Source: Fragum whitleyi
Taxonomy: Eukaryota; Mollusca; Bivalvia; Cardiida; Cardiidae
NCBI GenBank assembly: GCA_948146395.1
Contig: OX411547.1
Coordinates: forward strand, 30,856,614-30,920,613
Direction of reading: 5' to 3'
DNA length: 64,000 nucleotides
Shown here: piece by piece, positions 45,721-55,980 of the stretch
How the letters are laid out: each line of letters opens with the position of its first letter
Position numbering within the stretch: the first letter of the stretch is position 1
Position numbers and translations under genes: made by a program
The notes under the pieces: generated by a model
Seen by the model: the letters and a program-made list of their open reading frames with translations, nothing else
Databases searched by the model: none
What the model was told of the DNA's origin: nothing

Positions 45721-46012
45721 TGTAAAGAGTGAATTAAGTAAATATCAACATGAATATCCATTGGTCTATAATTTACACCAAAATACAAAAACTTAATCTT
45801 TGCTCTACTTGTTTTTCTGACGAAGAGTTTTTTGTAAATTCTCGAACTTTTTAATAAAAATTTCTTTCGAAATGTTTTTTTTTCTAACAGCTGTTTCTAA
45901 CAACACAAGCTTCTTTTGGTCAAGCGGGGGCCCCTGTGCACTTCGATGTTTTCTTTCCTGTTCTGGAACAGTTGATTAAGTTCACTTTGTACATTTGTCT
46001 CTGCCATGTGTT

Positions 46013-46121
46013 CTACCAGTTTTGACATTTTTTCCATTTCTCCATCCTCAGCTGTAGTTCAGCTATTCTTTCCCCCAATCTCCCCTGCTTCCTTTTCAGG
46101 CGCTGAACACCTTCTTTCAAC
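46013..46121 (-). CDS. exon 4 of the four-exon gene, coiled coil; possible 1-nt frameshift
   Basis: The acceptor TTTTTACAG precedes 46121. Entered in phase 2 it completes a Glu codon and gives a heptad-like helix (LKEGVQRLKRKQGRLGERIA, then ELQLRMEKWKK) ending at TAG 46015-46013. In the +1 frame the same exon continues from about 46040 without a stop to TAG 45899-45897, rich in heptad-like Met/Leu/Glu (EMEKMSKLVEHMAETNVQSE). An ATTAAA signal lies about 45 bp further on (45855-45850, minus strand). One extra A in the AAA run near 46040 would join the frames and give about 179 residues. That could be a sequencing or assembly indel, a polymorphism or real truncation. Confidence 0.66.
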
Positions 46122-49100
46122 CTGTAAAAATACAAAAGAAGATCTGTTTGTTAAACAAAAGCTCTCCCATAAACTTTGACCTTAACCTAGGTTCTATGAC
46201 CTTGAATAAGGTAATGTGCCATTCAGCAGATGCACCTACATACAAAATTTGAGCCTTGTAACTGAATTAGTGTAGGAGAAATGGGAAAATGTTGGGTTTC
46301 AAGTTGAATTTGTGCAGACAGACATACGGACAAACAGTAAAACTATATGCCCTTGATCTATCAATTCAGGGGCATAAAAACAAGAAGTGTTTGTGAAACA
46401 CATACCCCCATAATTTGACTTTGACCTAGGTCATGCGCCATTCAGCAGACTTACATTGATCACAGGAACCTCCATACTAATTACTAACTGTGATTTGTTT
46501 GTTTGTATGTTTTTGTCCGTGTTTTGCCATCTAGGGCTAATTGACGTCCCAGAGAGAGGGAAGCGGATACAGGGAGCCCGGGTTTTACCCCTTCTCTTAT
46601 ATGATACAGCTCCCTGGTTCTTTTATGTGCCCAGTGTATAGCACAGATAAACAGGGATCTGAACCCAGTCAGTCACTTTATCCTGATACTGACGAACCAG
46701 TAGTTATGCTTACCCTTAAATCTTGAGCACCAAAGAGCAGGGGTGTGGAATTCCCATGTCCGACTCAGGCTTTTGTACTTGTGGACAAGTAAGTTTTTCT
46801 AAGCCACTTGTCCAAGGACAAGTAAATACCAGGGCAAATCTTGGAATGTTACTTAAAAGAATTAAGAGAGAAATCATCCAAATGTTCATATCATAGGGTA
46901 GAAAACATTGTTTTTATTGAAGAAAATGCTGGATACCAGCATTTTCTTCATCAAAAGGCAATGTTTTTAACTAATATTTCTATTTACCCTTTAGTGGACA
47001 AGTTCATTTTTATCCTGGACAAGTAGAAAATCCGCTTTTACTTGTCCAGGTACAAGTGGAGAAAACTTGTATTTCCACACCCCTGAAAGAGGGAAAGCCA
47101 TAACTACCATTTTGAAAGTCTTTGGTATGACTCGGCCAGGGCTCGAAACCAAGACCACCCACACCGAGGCGGACGCTCTACCATTTGCGCCACCAGGGTG
47201 GTCGCTTGTAACCAAATTAGTTTAAGGGTAATTGCAAAATTTAAAGTTACCATATTAAGTTTGTGCAGAGAGACTAATGGAAAGACAGACAATGCCAAAA
47301 CTATGTGCCCCTGATCTTTTGATGTGGGGGCATAGAAAAAAGATGATTTATGTTATATGTATTTGACCTTTAACATTTCACAGTGTCCTTGAACTTTGAG
47401 GCACAGACCTGGATCTTATGCTACAAACATTTTTGTTGTAGTGAAGATATGTGCCACTCACAAACACCTTTGCAGTAAAAGGCTTTTGAAAACATTGTTG
47501 GAAAAGGAGAAATTGCACAAAACATGCAGTTTCTCCATTTCTCACTATGTTTTCTACAACAAATCAGTTATTAAAAATTCAGTTTTAATTCATTGTCTGC
47601 AATTTCTTTTAATTTTGAAAAGTCCAAAAATTGCTCGGATGGTAATGGGCTTAGTTAATGCTGACCAACAGATAGGCATTAGCAAATCACAAGAGTTCAA
47701 TTTGAGCACTTTTGTGCTCAGGCGAGATAAAAAATATATATTATAACTTACTCAGCCAGTCCATCATCTGTATCAGATTTTCTTTTGCTTGAGGATGAAT
47801 CTGTTAATGAATATATAAAAATCATTCATTATTAGAGGTTTATTTGATTATTAAAATCATTATACAGTCAAAACTGTCAATAGCGGCCACCCACGAGACA
47901 AAGCAAAATCGGCCACTTACGGGAGTTGATCGCTATAAAATCAGCTAATATCATAACTCCATCGGATGGCACACGGAAAATGTAGTATTCGTATCAAAAA
48001 GATTTTATATCAAAATCGGCAATAAGAGACCAAAACAATGTAAATAATTCTTGAATAGTGGTATTTACGATGTTTTGGTCATTCACTATCAATTATATGA
48101 TCTCACCAGGGGAATGTAATCAGCTATGAAAACGAGTTGCATTTTGTCACAGGGACCAGAAAAGGATTAAATAAGCTGTGTGCCAAGTTTCATTGAAATC
48201 CGGTCTATACTTTTCAAGAAATAGGGCGGAAACGAATATCACTCTGTATGTATATGGCTTAAACAGTCAGGGGGCAGTAACTCAAAATTTGACAGTCGAA
48301 CCGGGTAACCCCGACGATATGCGCAAGTCCTCTTTGTAGTGAAGCTGTGTGCCAAGTTTCATTAAAACCCAGTCTACAGTTTTCAAGAAATAGCGCGGAA
48401 ACGATTGTCGGACGGACGGACGGACATGGCAAAAACAATATCCCCCCCGAAAATTTTTTTCGGCGGGGGATAATAATTTTAAGAGACCAACAGGATAAAT
48501 GTTTCTAAACATTCAAGAGCAGTTAAGTCTAGGACAAGAAAAGCACTAAGTTAAACTTTGACCTTTACCTGTGACCTTGACCTTTGAGCAAATTCTCACT
48601 TTAAGCCTTACTAGGGATGATACAGAACACATGTTTGAAGTTTGATCAGAATCGGCCTAGTAGTTCCTGAGATTTCATCCGGACAAGAAAAGTGGACGGA
48701 CAGACAAATAGATGGACAGACAGACAACCAAGGCAAAAACAATATGGAGTGGTGAGACATAATTTTTTTTTGTAAAGGTCCATTAGGTGATGATGATGCA
48801 TAAATTATTCATGGACCTTTACCATAATTTCAAATCCAAATCAAAGACTGCCTGTTTATGAAAATGGTGAAATTGCTAATTGCAAGCATTTCACCAGAAC
48901 GTTTACAATTCTTTCACTTCATACCTATAAAAACAGGTTTTGGTGTTTTCAATAGTATGCTGTACAGTATACAAAATGAAAATTATAACATTTACCTTTA
49001 GTCTTGTCTTTAACAACATCATAAGAGTATTTCGGTGGTAATGCTGCCCTTTTTTCAAGTAACTTCTTGTCAGCTAAAAAAATACAAGGGGGTAATCCAA

Positions 49101-50755
49101 TTATATATTTGTTTACAGTCGGTTTAGGCACATATTAATATTTTATAATTTTTTCAGTTTGGTTCATTAGTTTCAGTATCCTCAGGGATCCATGTACCTG
49201 GCCCTTAACCCTTTCCCACTCAATTCCTTGTTTGTACGACTCTACTGTGAATAGAATGGGAAAATATTGTGACAAAAGGAGAAATTGCACAGAACATGCA
49301 AATCTCCTTTTCCCACAATGTTTTCTGTCCTATCAGAAAACCAGAAGCAATATCTAACAGTTTTGAATTTGTCGTCTACAAATGCTTTCAATTTGTTAAA
49401 GTCAAAAATTGCCTGAGTGGTAATGGGTTGAGGATGGATATAAGAAACTAATCTTCTATATATATATGTCTAAATATTTTACCTTCTATAGAAAAATATC
49501 TCATCAAGCATTTAATCCAAATTAATTTGCAAAGTTACAAAATTATTTAAATCACAAGTGTCAAATTTATGAACAGTGTGAGAAAAGTTTTCCATATATA
49601 CTAAATCCATGACCTTATTCCGGTGACTTCGCGTGAATTTGTGTGTGTGAAATCAAGGGAGAATTCATGGAATATTCATTCCTATACATACTGATTTTTT
49701 ATAATCACTTTCATGTCTACTTCCTGAAAATACACCCAATAGCCTGTAGTCACATCGTGTGATGTTTGCGCAAGGGTAAACTGACTAGAAAGGCCCAAAA
49801 ATCTCCCATAATCGAGCACCTTGACAATTTTCATCCCGAGATCAAAATTCGCATATTACACACTATAGAAAATGACTTACAAAATCAAAGAGATGTCTTT
49901 CTTTTAACCTAGAATCATTTTTAAAGCCAATTACATGACGCCAGTCAAGAAACACAAATTTCAACGTGAGGGCCCCAAAAATTTTAAGAATGGCTGATTG
50001 AACAAATAGTAGAGCAGAAAAAAATCGTTATTTAAAGAGAATTTAGCACTTTTGTAGCATTGTCTACCCATATAAGTTTGTTGAAAATATTTCTGACAAT
50101 TTGCTAATTGTTAAAAATCATGAGACATCAGAATATCCCCAAAAATAAGAATGATCGAATACAGGAGCCTGCTCGAATAGGGGAAACTCAAGTCTACTAA
50201 CGCCGACATCAAACGCCGCAGTCGGATTTCAAACCGTGAGCGGACTTTTTGTCTTGGAGTTTCTCTTCATTGATTTAATCCAATTTATGAAACAATGTTT
50301 GGGATGGGAGAAGGGTAAATAAAGTGATTTCTAAATCGTGGGTGTCCTCTGGGTCGTTGAATAATGTTTCGTGTTAACTCGGGATTGTCCCTGCTTCCAA
50401 ACAAGAAAATTCTTCATCAACTTGTTTCAGATTTAATTACCACCCTTGCAGAATATTAACTGGGCTATTTAAACTAATAGTTCATGGTATGCAGACACAC
50501 GAGAAATTGATAACGTTTATAAAGTAGTGTCGAGTTGATAAATGCATTTAAGAAAAATTTGAACTTACCGTGGATTTCGCAAATAACAGCCTCGTAAGTT
50601 TGCTGTCCGTATTTAGCAGTAATTAGTTGGCCTTCTCTATAGTGACATTCCTCCTCTTTCGGTTCGACAACATCATTGGATCGGATGTCAGATAGGAACC
50701 TATCCTCCCACTGGATTAAAAAGTACACGATATTTTTGCCAGCCATTGCTTCCAT
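46013..50755 (-). CDS. four-exon gene, Tudor-like module plus coiled coil (spliced)
   Basis: Spliced from 50755-50569, 49073-48996, 47800-47752 and 46121-46013. The exons total 423 nt (140 residues plus stop) and the reading frame continues across all three introns, each with GT..AG ends; this agreement is the main evidence. Residues 1-62 hold the motifs KNIVYFLIQWEDRFL and YREGQLITAKYGQQTYEAVI, a small beta-rich module like the Tudor/SH3-like N-termini of some metazoan BEN-domain and chromatin proteins (family knowledge, weak similarity). Exon 2 adds a basic stretch starting DKKLLEKRAALPPKY. Exon 3 is a serine/charged linker (SSSSKRKSDTDD). Exon 4 is a coiled coil (LKRKQGRLGERIAELQLRME). The start at 50755 is the first of two nearby in-frame ATGs; the open frame upstream of it has no ATG and looks like 5' UTR. 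No BEN or catalytic domain is visible. The stop at 46013 may be artefactual (see exon 4). A nuclear or chromatin role is only inferred. Confidence 0.72.
46150..46400 (-). repeat. Helitron-like fragment (minus), intronic/3' flank
   Basis: On the minus strand it reads TATGCCCCTGAATTG..., a GTCTGTCTGC-type tract and AAGGTCATAGAACCTAGGTT; a diverged relative of the element at 24061. It lies in intron 3. Confidence 0.45.
46738..47084 (+). mobile_element. MITE, CAGGGGTGTGGAATTCCC family
   Basis: 347 bp, ends CAGGGGTGTGGAATTCCCAT and GTATTTCCACACCCCTG. Repeated ACTTGTCC motifs. The hairpin TGAAGAAAATGCTGG..CCAGCATTTTCTTCA lies at 46918-46950. It lies within intron 3 of the gene. Confidence 0.7.
47110..47225 (-). 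repeat. tRNA-derived head (minus)
   Basis: Minus strand: CCTGGTGGCGCAAATGGTAG (A-box region) and CTTGGTTTCGAGCCCTGGC (B-box region). SINE head different from the 30502 family; not a functional tRNA gene, as no cloverleaf with matched acceptor ends is evident. Confidence 0.5.
47478..47657. repeat. partial MITE with hairpin core (GGTAATGGGCTTA end)
   Basis: GAAAACATTGTTGGAAAAGG, AGAAATTGCACAAAACATGC, CAGTTTCTCCATTTCTCACT, then ATTGCTCGGATGGTAATGGG. Same family as 49205-49431, left end missing. Intron 3. Confidence 0.5.
47752..47800 (-). CDS. exon 3 of the four-exon gene (short linker exon)
   Basis: 49 nt between acceptor CATTAACAG and donor GCTGA|GTAAGT. In the phase set by exon 2 it encodes DSSSSKRKSDTDDGLA, a serine-rich charged linker with a basic patch (KRK) resembling a weak nuclear-localisation motif. 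It exits in phase 2. Confidence 0.7.
48110..48474 (-). mobile_element. Helitron-like element (minus), short copy in intron 2
   Basis: On the minus strand it begins ATCCCCCGCCGAAAAAAATT..CGGGGGGGAT, then (CCGT)n. Two units with GCTGTGTGCCAAGTTTCATT near 48175 and 48343 (plus strand). Left boundary uncertain. 47868-47940 (GGCCACCCACGAGAC..ATCGGCCACTTACGGGAG) is a further repeat fragment beside it. Confidence 0.5.
48996..49073 (-). CDS. exon 2 of the four-exon gene
   Basis: 78 nt. The acceptor TTTTTTTAG precedes 49073 and the donor AAAG|GTAAATG follows 48996. Entered in phase 1 it completes an Ala codon, then encodes DKKLLEKRAALPPKYSYDVV and a lysine-rich end. It leaves in phase 1. It is flanked by AT-rich intron sequence and a foldback repeat. 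Confidence 0.78.
49205..49431 (+). mobile_element. piggyBac-like MITE (CCCTTTCCCACTCA) with hairpin core
   Basis: TTAA|CCCTTTCCCACTCAATTCC to GCCTGAGTGGTAATGGG|TTGA. Central GGAGAAATTGCACAG..CATGCAAATCTCC and flanking GAAAATATTGTG/CACAATGTTTTC. In intron 1 of the gene. Confidence 0.62.
50569..50755 (-). CDS. exon 1 (coding part) of the four-exon gene
   Basis: 187 nt of coding sequence starting at ATG 50755, with a second in-frame ATG three codons later (MEAMAGK). It ends at a consensus donor, G|GTAAGT, just after codon H (cac plus one g), leaving phase 1. Base composition is GC- and CpG-richer than the surrounding repeats. The frame runs on into the intron as a hydrophobic tail starting KFKFFLN, which is intronic read-through and not protein. 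Confidence 0.8.
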
Positions 50756-50883
50756 TGGCGCCCTCCTGCCTAACCGTCCGTTTAAATTGGTTCTCGGATT
50801 ACAGTAAAGCTCTTTCAATACGCCGAGGAATGATGCGAGAACCAGTTTTGAAAGCAGAACGAGGCAATCAGTGGATTGCCCTG

Positions 50884-50918
50884 TTACGTCACTAATAACG
50901 TCATCCTTTCTCACGTGA
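50884..50918 (-). promoter_or_regulatory. CRE-like and E-box cluster upstream of the four-exon gene
   Basis: About 130-165 bp upstream of the start codon are two CRE-like sites, TTACGTCA (50884-50891) and TAACGTCA (50896-50903), and a palindromic E-box TCACGTGA (50911-50918). They lie in the CpG-rich block that contains exon 1. This arrangement suits CREB/ATF and USF/Myc-type binding in a TATA-less CpG promoter. No TATA box is obvious. The function is inferred from motif spacing only. Confidence 0.45.
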
Positions 50919-51440
50919 CTACTTGTCAAAAATAGAATCTCGCTAAATAGATATTTCTACAAACACATAATTTTCGCAATTAATGTTTATGGAAATAAAA
51001 CATAAATGTCTTGGAATTAATTCCATAAATGCTCGCACTGTTCTTAGTGAAATACTATATATAGATCGCGGGCAATTTTCGCGTGAGCCGAAGACAGATC
51101 GGGTAATCCCGTAAATAAACCGGAAATGGTGCCCTGGTTCCCGGTCTACTCGAATACGAAACGCAAGAAAGCGGAAACCAATGTTTATCGTTACCTGTCA
51201 TCGTCGAACCTATTTTACCGATTAAATGGCAAGAATCCATGATTTAGAAGGACGATAGCGTGTCAACCCTAGTTCTGCCAGTGTTTGTCGAACTGTTTGT
51301 TCGGAGGCTAGTCATTTAAAGTGAGAATCGAATTATAAGACGGAATTATTGTTTTATGTATCCCGAGAAGTCTAGAATGTTCAGTACTGTCAATCTCCGA
51401 TCACGTTCAGAACTTTGACCAAATTCTTCTAACAACAGGA

Positions 51441-53107
51441 ATTTGTACACGTGATTTATGGAAGGGATATGAAGAGAACCATGACTATACAAATGGATTT
51501 GTCAGCACAGAACAAGGAAAACTGGCATTGGATACTGTAACACATTGAAACAGTCTGACACGTTGTTTTACTCTGAACACCAATTCGGATATGGGTATGA
51601 ATGCTAGTATTTAAACCATAATAATTCTTACTGAATCTCAATGAACATGCTACCTCTGAAAAATCGATGAAAAAATGTAATCAGATTGTAAATATCTGGG
51701 AATCAAAGTCTTTGGAGGGTAAGCAAAATTTTGTAACTTCAGCTGAGAAATAAGTTAGAAATCAACCAGTTTATATTTTTAGTTAGATCCTACATTAGAA
51801 TGTAAGTAATTTTTTTTTTTTAACAACCAGACGTCGGGTTTCCTCAATGTCTGTACTGCCTCTATTAGTTGGTATTTTCTTATTTTTTAATTTATGTAAA
51901 GCAAATTAAAATCAAAAAATGTATTTTAAGGATGGGATGTTATGATGAGATGTTAGGACTTGTGAAATACTGACTAAGGATGGATTTGGAAAACTAATTT
52001 TTTGACGTCTCTGTCTATTTTGTTACTTTTAAAGAAGAAATTCTCAGACAACAATCTTTGTAGCTGTATTTGATTCACATCTTGAATAATTCATACTGAA
52101 TTGCCTTTCCTCAATATTTTCATATTGCTAAAAGATTTTTTATCTTTTCATTTTGCAGCCGAAGTTCCATACCTTGTAATTGTTGAATGTTTTCATCCGA
52201 ACAAGTTATCCTAATAAACCCAACACCTCTCAAGTCTGATGAGACCAGGAGAGGCTACAAGAGGTTGTTGGTTCAAAATCACTATTTCAACTTGATGGGG
52301 TTTTTCAGTACTGATTGTTAAAAGGTTTGTATTTTCAGATAAAAAGCTATATTGCCTATATGTTTGATAGGTTGAATTTGTGTAGAAGACATATTCTTAA
52401 AGTCATGCATTCATGTATATTTGTGTTAAGAATATCTTCATACAAATTTCATAGGGAAAAAAAGGGGTTAGAGATCTAATAAGTAATCAAATGAAAAAGT
52501 CTTTTTTATCACTTTTTGTAAATAATAAGTCCTAAATATCTGTTTATCCTGTTTGTGATAACTATGGTCTAGACTTGTCAGAGTTGTTGATCAAAGCAGA
52601 TATCAAGTAGGACAGATTCTGATTTTCTAGTAACATTTAACAACTATTTATCTGATTCTCTATACACCTTTATACAATTTTAGAGTACTACAAAGACAAT
52701 AAATATTTCCTGGCTGATTATTTTTATTTCTTCCAAGAAAGCCATATTAAGCATGTTTGGTCACACATTTAGGAAAATAGATATAATTCAGATTATTTCA
52801 ATGGTTTGTGTTTGCATTTCCATAAAAGTGGTCATCATATTCAGTAATATACTTTTTCATGTGAATATTTCAGCATGAGAAGATCTGCTACCCCTTTTTA
52901 CACAAAGAGTTGAAAGAAGAGTGTGATGTGACTGTATTTTATAGAGATCAAATGAAGAGATCCAATGAAGAACTTCAATAACTGAAAGGATAGGAAAGCA
53001 ACATCTGTGTGTGTTTTTTCCCAAAATGGTTCTGTTTTAAAGGCTTTCTAAATAAAGACCTAGTGTTGATATTGAAGAGCAAAACAGTGAAAAAAGATCT
53101 TCCACGT
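51441..53107. other. AT-rich spacer, no supported gene
   Basis: A possible plus-strand acceptor (TTTTCATTTTGCAG|CCGAAG at about 52158) and an AATAAA (52213) could belong to a non-coding transcript diverging from the CpG block; the evidence is weak. The rest is AT-rich. Confidence 0.25.
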
Positions 53108-53240
53108 TTAACCCATTCCAACACAAGAGAAAAACTTTGGAAAACAATAAATAATGAGCATTTTCTGCTTTTGTCTCAATGTTTTCCGAAGTTGTCTGTT
53201 GCAGAAAACTTAAATGCGTTTTCAGGCATTGAAGAGTTAA
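53108..53240 (+). mobile_element. short TTAA-flanked MITE
   Basis: TTAA|CCCATTCCAACACAAGAG to GCATTGAAGAG|TTAA with the GAAAACA..TGTTTTCC core. A decayed relative of the piggyBac-like hairpin MITEs. Confidence 0.45.
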
Positions 53241-53284
53241 GAGAAATCAATGAAGTTAAAAGTCCAGAACTCTCGTTAATATTC

Positions 53285-53625
53285 CTGATTGTTTCTTGAA
53301 GAAAAAAAATCATGAATTACAGTTTTTTCAAGAATTTCACATTACTGAAAACTTCATAAAAAAATCATCACATAACAGAAGCATTTTTCTATCAAAGTTC
53401 ATGAATTGTATGATTCATAAAAGATTCTTGATCCATCCTTTAGATATGTTCATGAAGATTTTATGAATGTCTTGAAATGCTTGATTTCTTCATGAAGTGG
53501 ACAACAGCACACTTCATGCATAAAACTTCATGAAGTAAGGTTATGAAGAGATCCAGAAGGCTTCATGAACACCTCTTAATGGTAGTGAAATATTCATGAT
53601 TTCATGAATTCCATTTCGCAGGGGC
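53285..53625. repeat. TTCATGAA-rich repeat (TTCnnGAA array)
   Basis: About eight TTCnnGAA sites in 340 bp (TTCTTGAA near 53293, TTCAAGAA near 53328, TTCATGAA near 53398, 53449, 53490, 53526, 53561 and 53602). Same family as 44691-45180. Confidence 0.6.
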
Positions 53626-53629
53626 TGAC

Positions 53630-53945
53630 ACCATAGGAGATAACACAAGTTGCCCCCTAACTTAATTGCATAATGACACCAAAGAAACAAACAATTGTTG
53701 TCCACCATCTGCAAAATGGCAAAGGACAACACAGGAGAAAACACATGTTGCCCCCTAATTTAATTTCATAATAATGATGGTTCAGTGCAAAACAGTTGTA
53801 ACTCCCTATATGTTTATAGGGAGTTACAACTGTTTCGCGCTGAGCTATCGAAATGACACCAAAGGAGCAAACAATTGTTTTCCCCAACGGCAAAATGGCA
53901 AAGGACAACACAGGAGCAAACACGTGTTGCACCATCAAATAATCT
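53630..53945. repeat. 60-bp minisatellite interrupted by a foldback
   Basis: About five diverged units (AACACAAGTTGCCCCCTAAC, AAAATGGCAAAGGACAACAC). A GGCTCAGTGCAAAACAGTTG-type foldback sits inside one unit at 53776-53851. Confidence 0.65.
53776..53851. repeat. foldback of the GGCTCAGTGCAAAACAGTTG family
   Basis: Arms GATGGTTCAGTGCAAAACAG and CTGTTTCGCGCTGAGCTATC with the centre CCCTATATGTTTATAGGG; inserted in the minisatellite. Confidence 0.7.
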
Positions 53946-54104
53946 TTAAGTCAGTGGCTGTAGTGAGGTATGAAGACTCTAATCATCTAGAACACCTTAC
54001 AAGCATTTCTGACAGCAAAGCCATGTCTTAGATAACATTTCTCTCTTTGTTTTGCAAACAAAAGATTAATAGGTTTGTTGATAGTACTAGATACAAAGAG
54101 AAAA

Positions 54105-54172
54105 TTGAGTGCAATGGTATACTTAGTGCCTTTACGATAGTAAAGGCACTTAGCATAGCATAGCACTCACCC
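54105..54172. repeat. foldback (GAGTGCAATGGTATACTTAG)
   Basis: The arms flank AGTGCCTTTACGATAGTAAAGGCACT, related to the 28475 palindrome family. Confidence 0.6.
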
Positions 54173-55435
54173 ATGGGAGGGTTTAACTATAGTGGGGAGT
54201 AATTTTGGTGCCTATCCAAGGAAAATAATATAAGTACACCTGATCCATAGAAACAAGGTAAAATGAGGATTATGACAGAAGAATTTCACACCTTGTTGTT
54301 TTGGTGGGAAATAATCAAGCTCGACCTTTTGCGCTACATTGCCACCTGGTTTTAAAGAGAGATAGAAAATCTCCTGTTATATAATGTTTCTGTTTGCACC
54401 CTTTGTTTTGATGTCTTGTCATTTTGATACTTTAAATTTTAAGTCATTGAAAAGCACTTTGACACAAAGTACATGTAGGATTTATTAATAAACTTTGGAA
54501 TTTGGAAATTTGAACTGAATTACGCACAATAGCTGACAAATTCAAGTTTTTGCTTTAATATAAGACAGTGTGAAACCATTATGACACCAAATTGGCTATC
54601 TCAATATAGAATTTTTTGAATGTTCATAAGACTAAAAGATTTAATGACAGACCAAGACATTAATTGCTGAAAGAATGTTTCTGAAGAAAAAATAAGTGAT
54701 AATGGCTGAGATTATACTCCTTTAAAATGATTTATTGGAACTGCATTGTTTTTTGTTCCTGAAAATCTGCAAATTATAGGTTGGAGAAAAGCTGTTATGC
54801 ACCATGCAGACTTTACAAGTATATTTTGGCAGGAAAATGACAAGTTATTTATGGATAAATATTATTACATATGATACAACATTGGCACTGTCTGACAGAC
54901 TGTTATAAATATTGGTACACCCACCAGTAAAAACTGCTGGATTTTAAAAATAAATGATTCTTGCCTAAAGGAGATGAAGAAATTTTCTTTAATGCTTTCT
55001 GATTAGGAAATTAGGAAAATGGATGCTTTTGTTATCCCCTATATCTCCTAAAGTATAAAACTTATGAACTTGAAACTTTATAAGTGGATAGATCTCACGG
55101 GGGAGAAGTGCAGTGCATACGAACTACAACTCTTGCTTGCATAATTTTGGAGTTATTGCTCTTTGATTAGGCTTCAGTTTACTATCAAGCTTTGATGGCA
55201 GGGGGATTGGCCATGTCCCACATGGCTTGATCTTGTTGTTAAAATAAATGAAAGATAAATCCATCTTACACGGAAACAAATGACAATCCTGTGTATAGTT
55301 TTTGTTGAGAAAGCCTTATAATTTGTAATTACATGTATTCATGTCAAAATTTGGGATTCCAATCAGCTAGGTCAGGTTTAAGCATGATTCAAAATTGATT
55401 GCATAATTTGGGTCCAAACATAATGAAAACTGTGC
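54173..55435. other. AT-rich spacer, no gene
   Basis: Nothing recognisable except a possible repeat at 55080-55235 with CTTGATCTTGTTGTT at its end. Confidence 0.3.
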
Positions 55436-55980
55436 TAAAATACACTTATGAACAAACCGTCTGCAACTTAAGCATAGCTGAAAAATTACTGACGAAAGCC
55501 GGTGTCAACCCACGTGGACAAGTTATATATAAATTATTGGTTAACAAGTCCAATGCGCTAACCACTGAGCCAAAGATGATCTTCCCTGGTGTCAGACATT
55601 GTATTTAAACCAAAGAAGACATGCAGGACAGTGGGGAAAATGTTCTCCCATATAACACACTCCCCCTTAAGAGTCATCACATATTGATGACAATAAGCCA
55701 ATAACTAACAAAGTTGGTACAATGCCGACATAAATAGCTCAATGGCCTGATCCCCGACGAGCCCCCACCTTATGAACAAACTGTCCACAACTTAAGCAAA
55801 GCTGAAAAATTACTGACCAATGCCGGTGTCGAATCAATGCTGACAAGTTATATTTAAATTCATGGTTTACAAGTTCAATGCCCTAACCACTGAGCCAAAG
55901 AAGATCTTCCCTGATGCATGTGCCAGCCATTGTATTTAAATCAAAGAAGCTTTGCAGGACAGTGGTGAGAGTGTTCTCCC
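55436..55980 (-). mobile_element. two tandem tRNA-derived SINE copies (minus)
   Basis: Copies at about 55440-55620 and 55765-55975 share TATGAACAAACTGTC, TTAAGCATAGCTGAAAAATT, GACAAGTTATATTTAAATT and CCAATGCGCTAACCACTGAG. On the minus strand the A-box-like GGCTCAGTGGTTAGCGCATT gives the head. A third copy lies at 441-570. Confidence 0.55.

Larger units (their letters stand above)
50160..51440. promoter_or_regulatory. CpG-rich, low-repeat promoter block around exon 1
   Basis: This stretch has many CpG dinucleotides, unlike the CpG-poor repeats on both sides, and no recognisable mobile element. It spans the 5' UTR and exon 1 of the minus-strand gene and continues about 700 bp upstream. In molluscs, unmethylated promoters keep CpG while methylated or transposon DNA loses it, so this is the likely promoter region. 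Short open frames on the minus strand near 51055-51240 show no coding signature. Confidence 0.5.

Noticed and set aside
47110..47225. tRNA gene on the minus strand
   Set aside because: A- and B-box-like motifs without a clean cloverleaf; better read as a SINE head in intron 3.
50756..50929. N-terminal extension of the four-exon gene upstream of 50755
   Set aside because: The open frame upstream begins at a non-ATG codon and covers the CRE/E-box cluster and probable 5' UTR. The ATG at 50755 gives the domain start.
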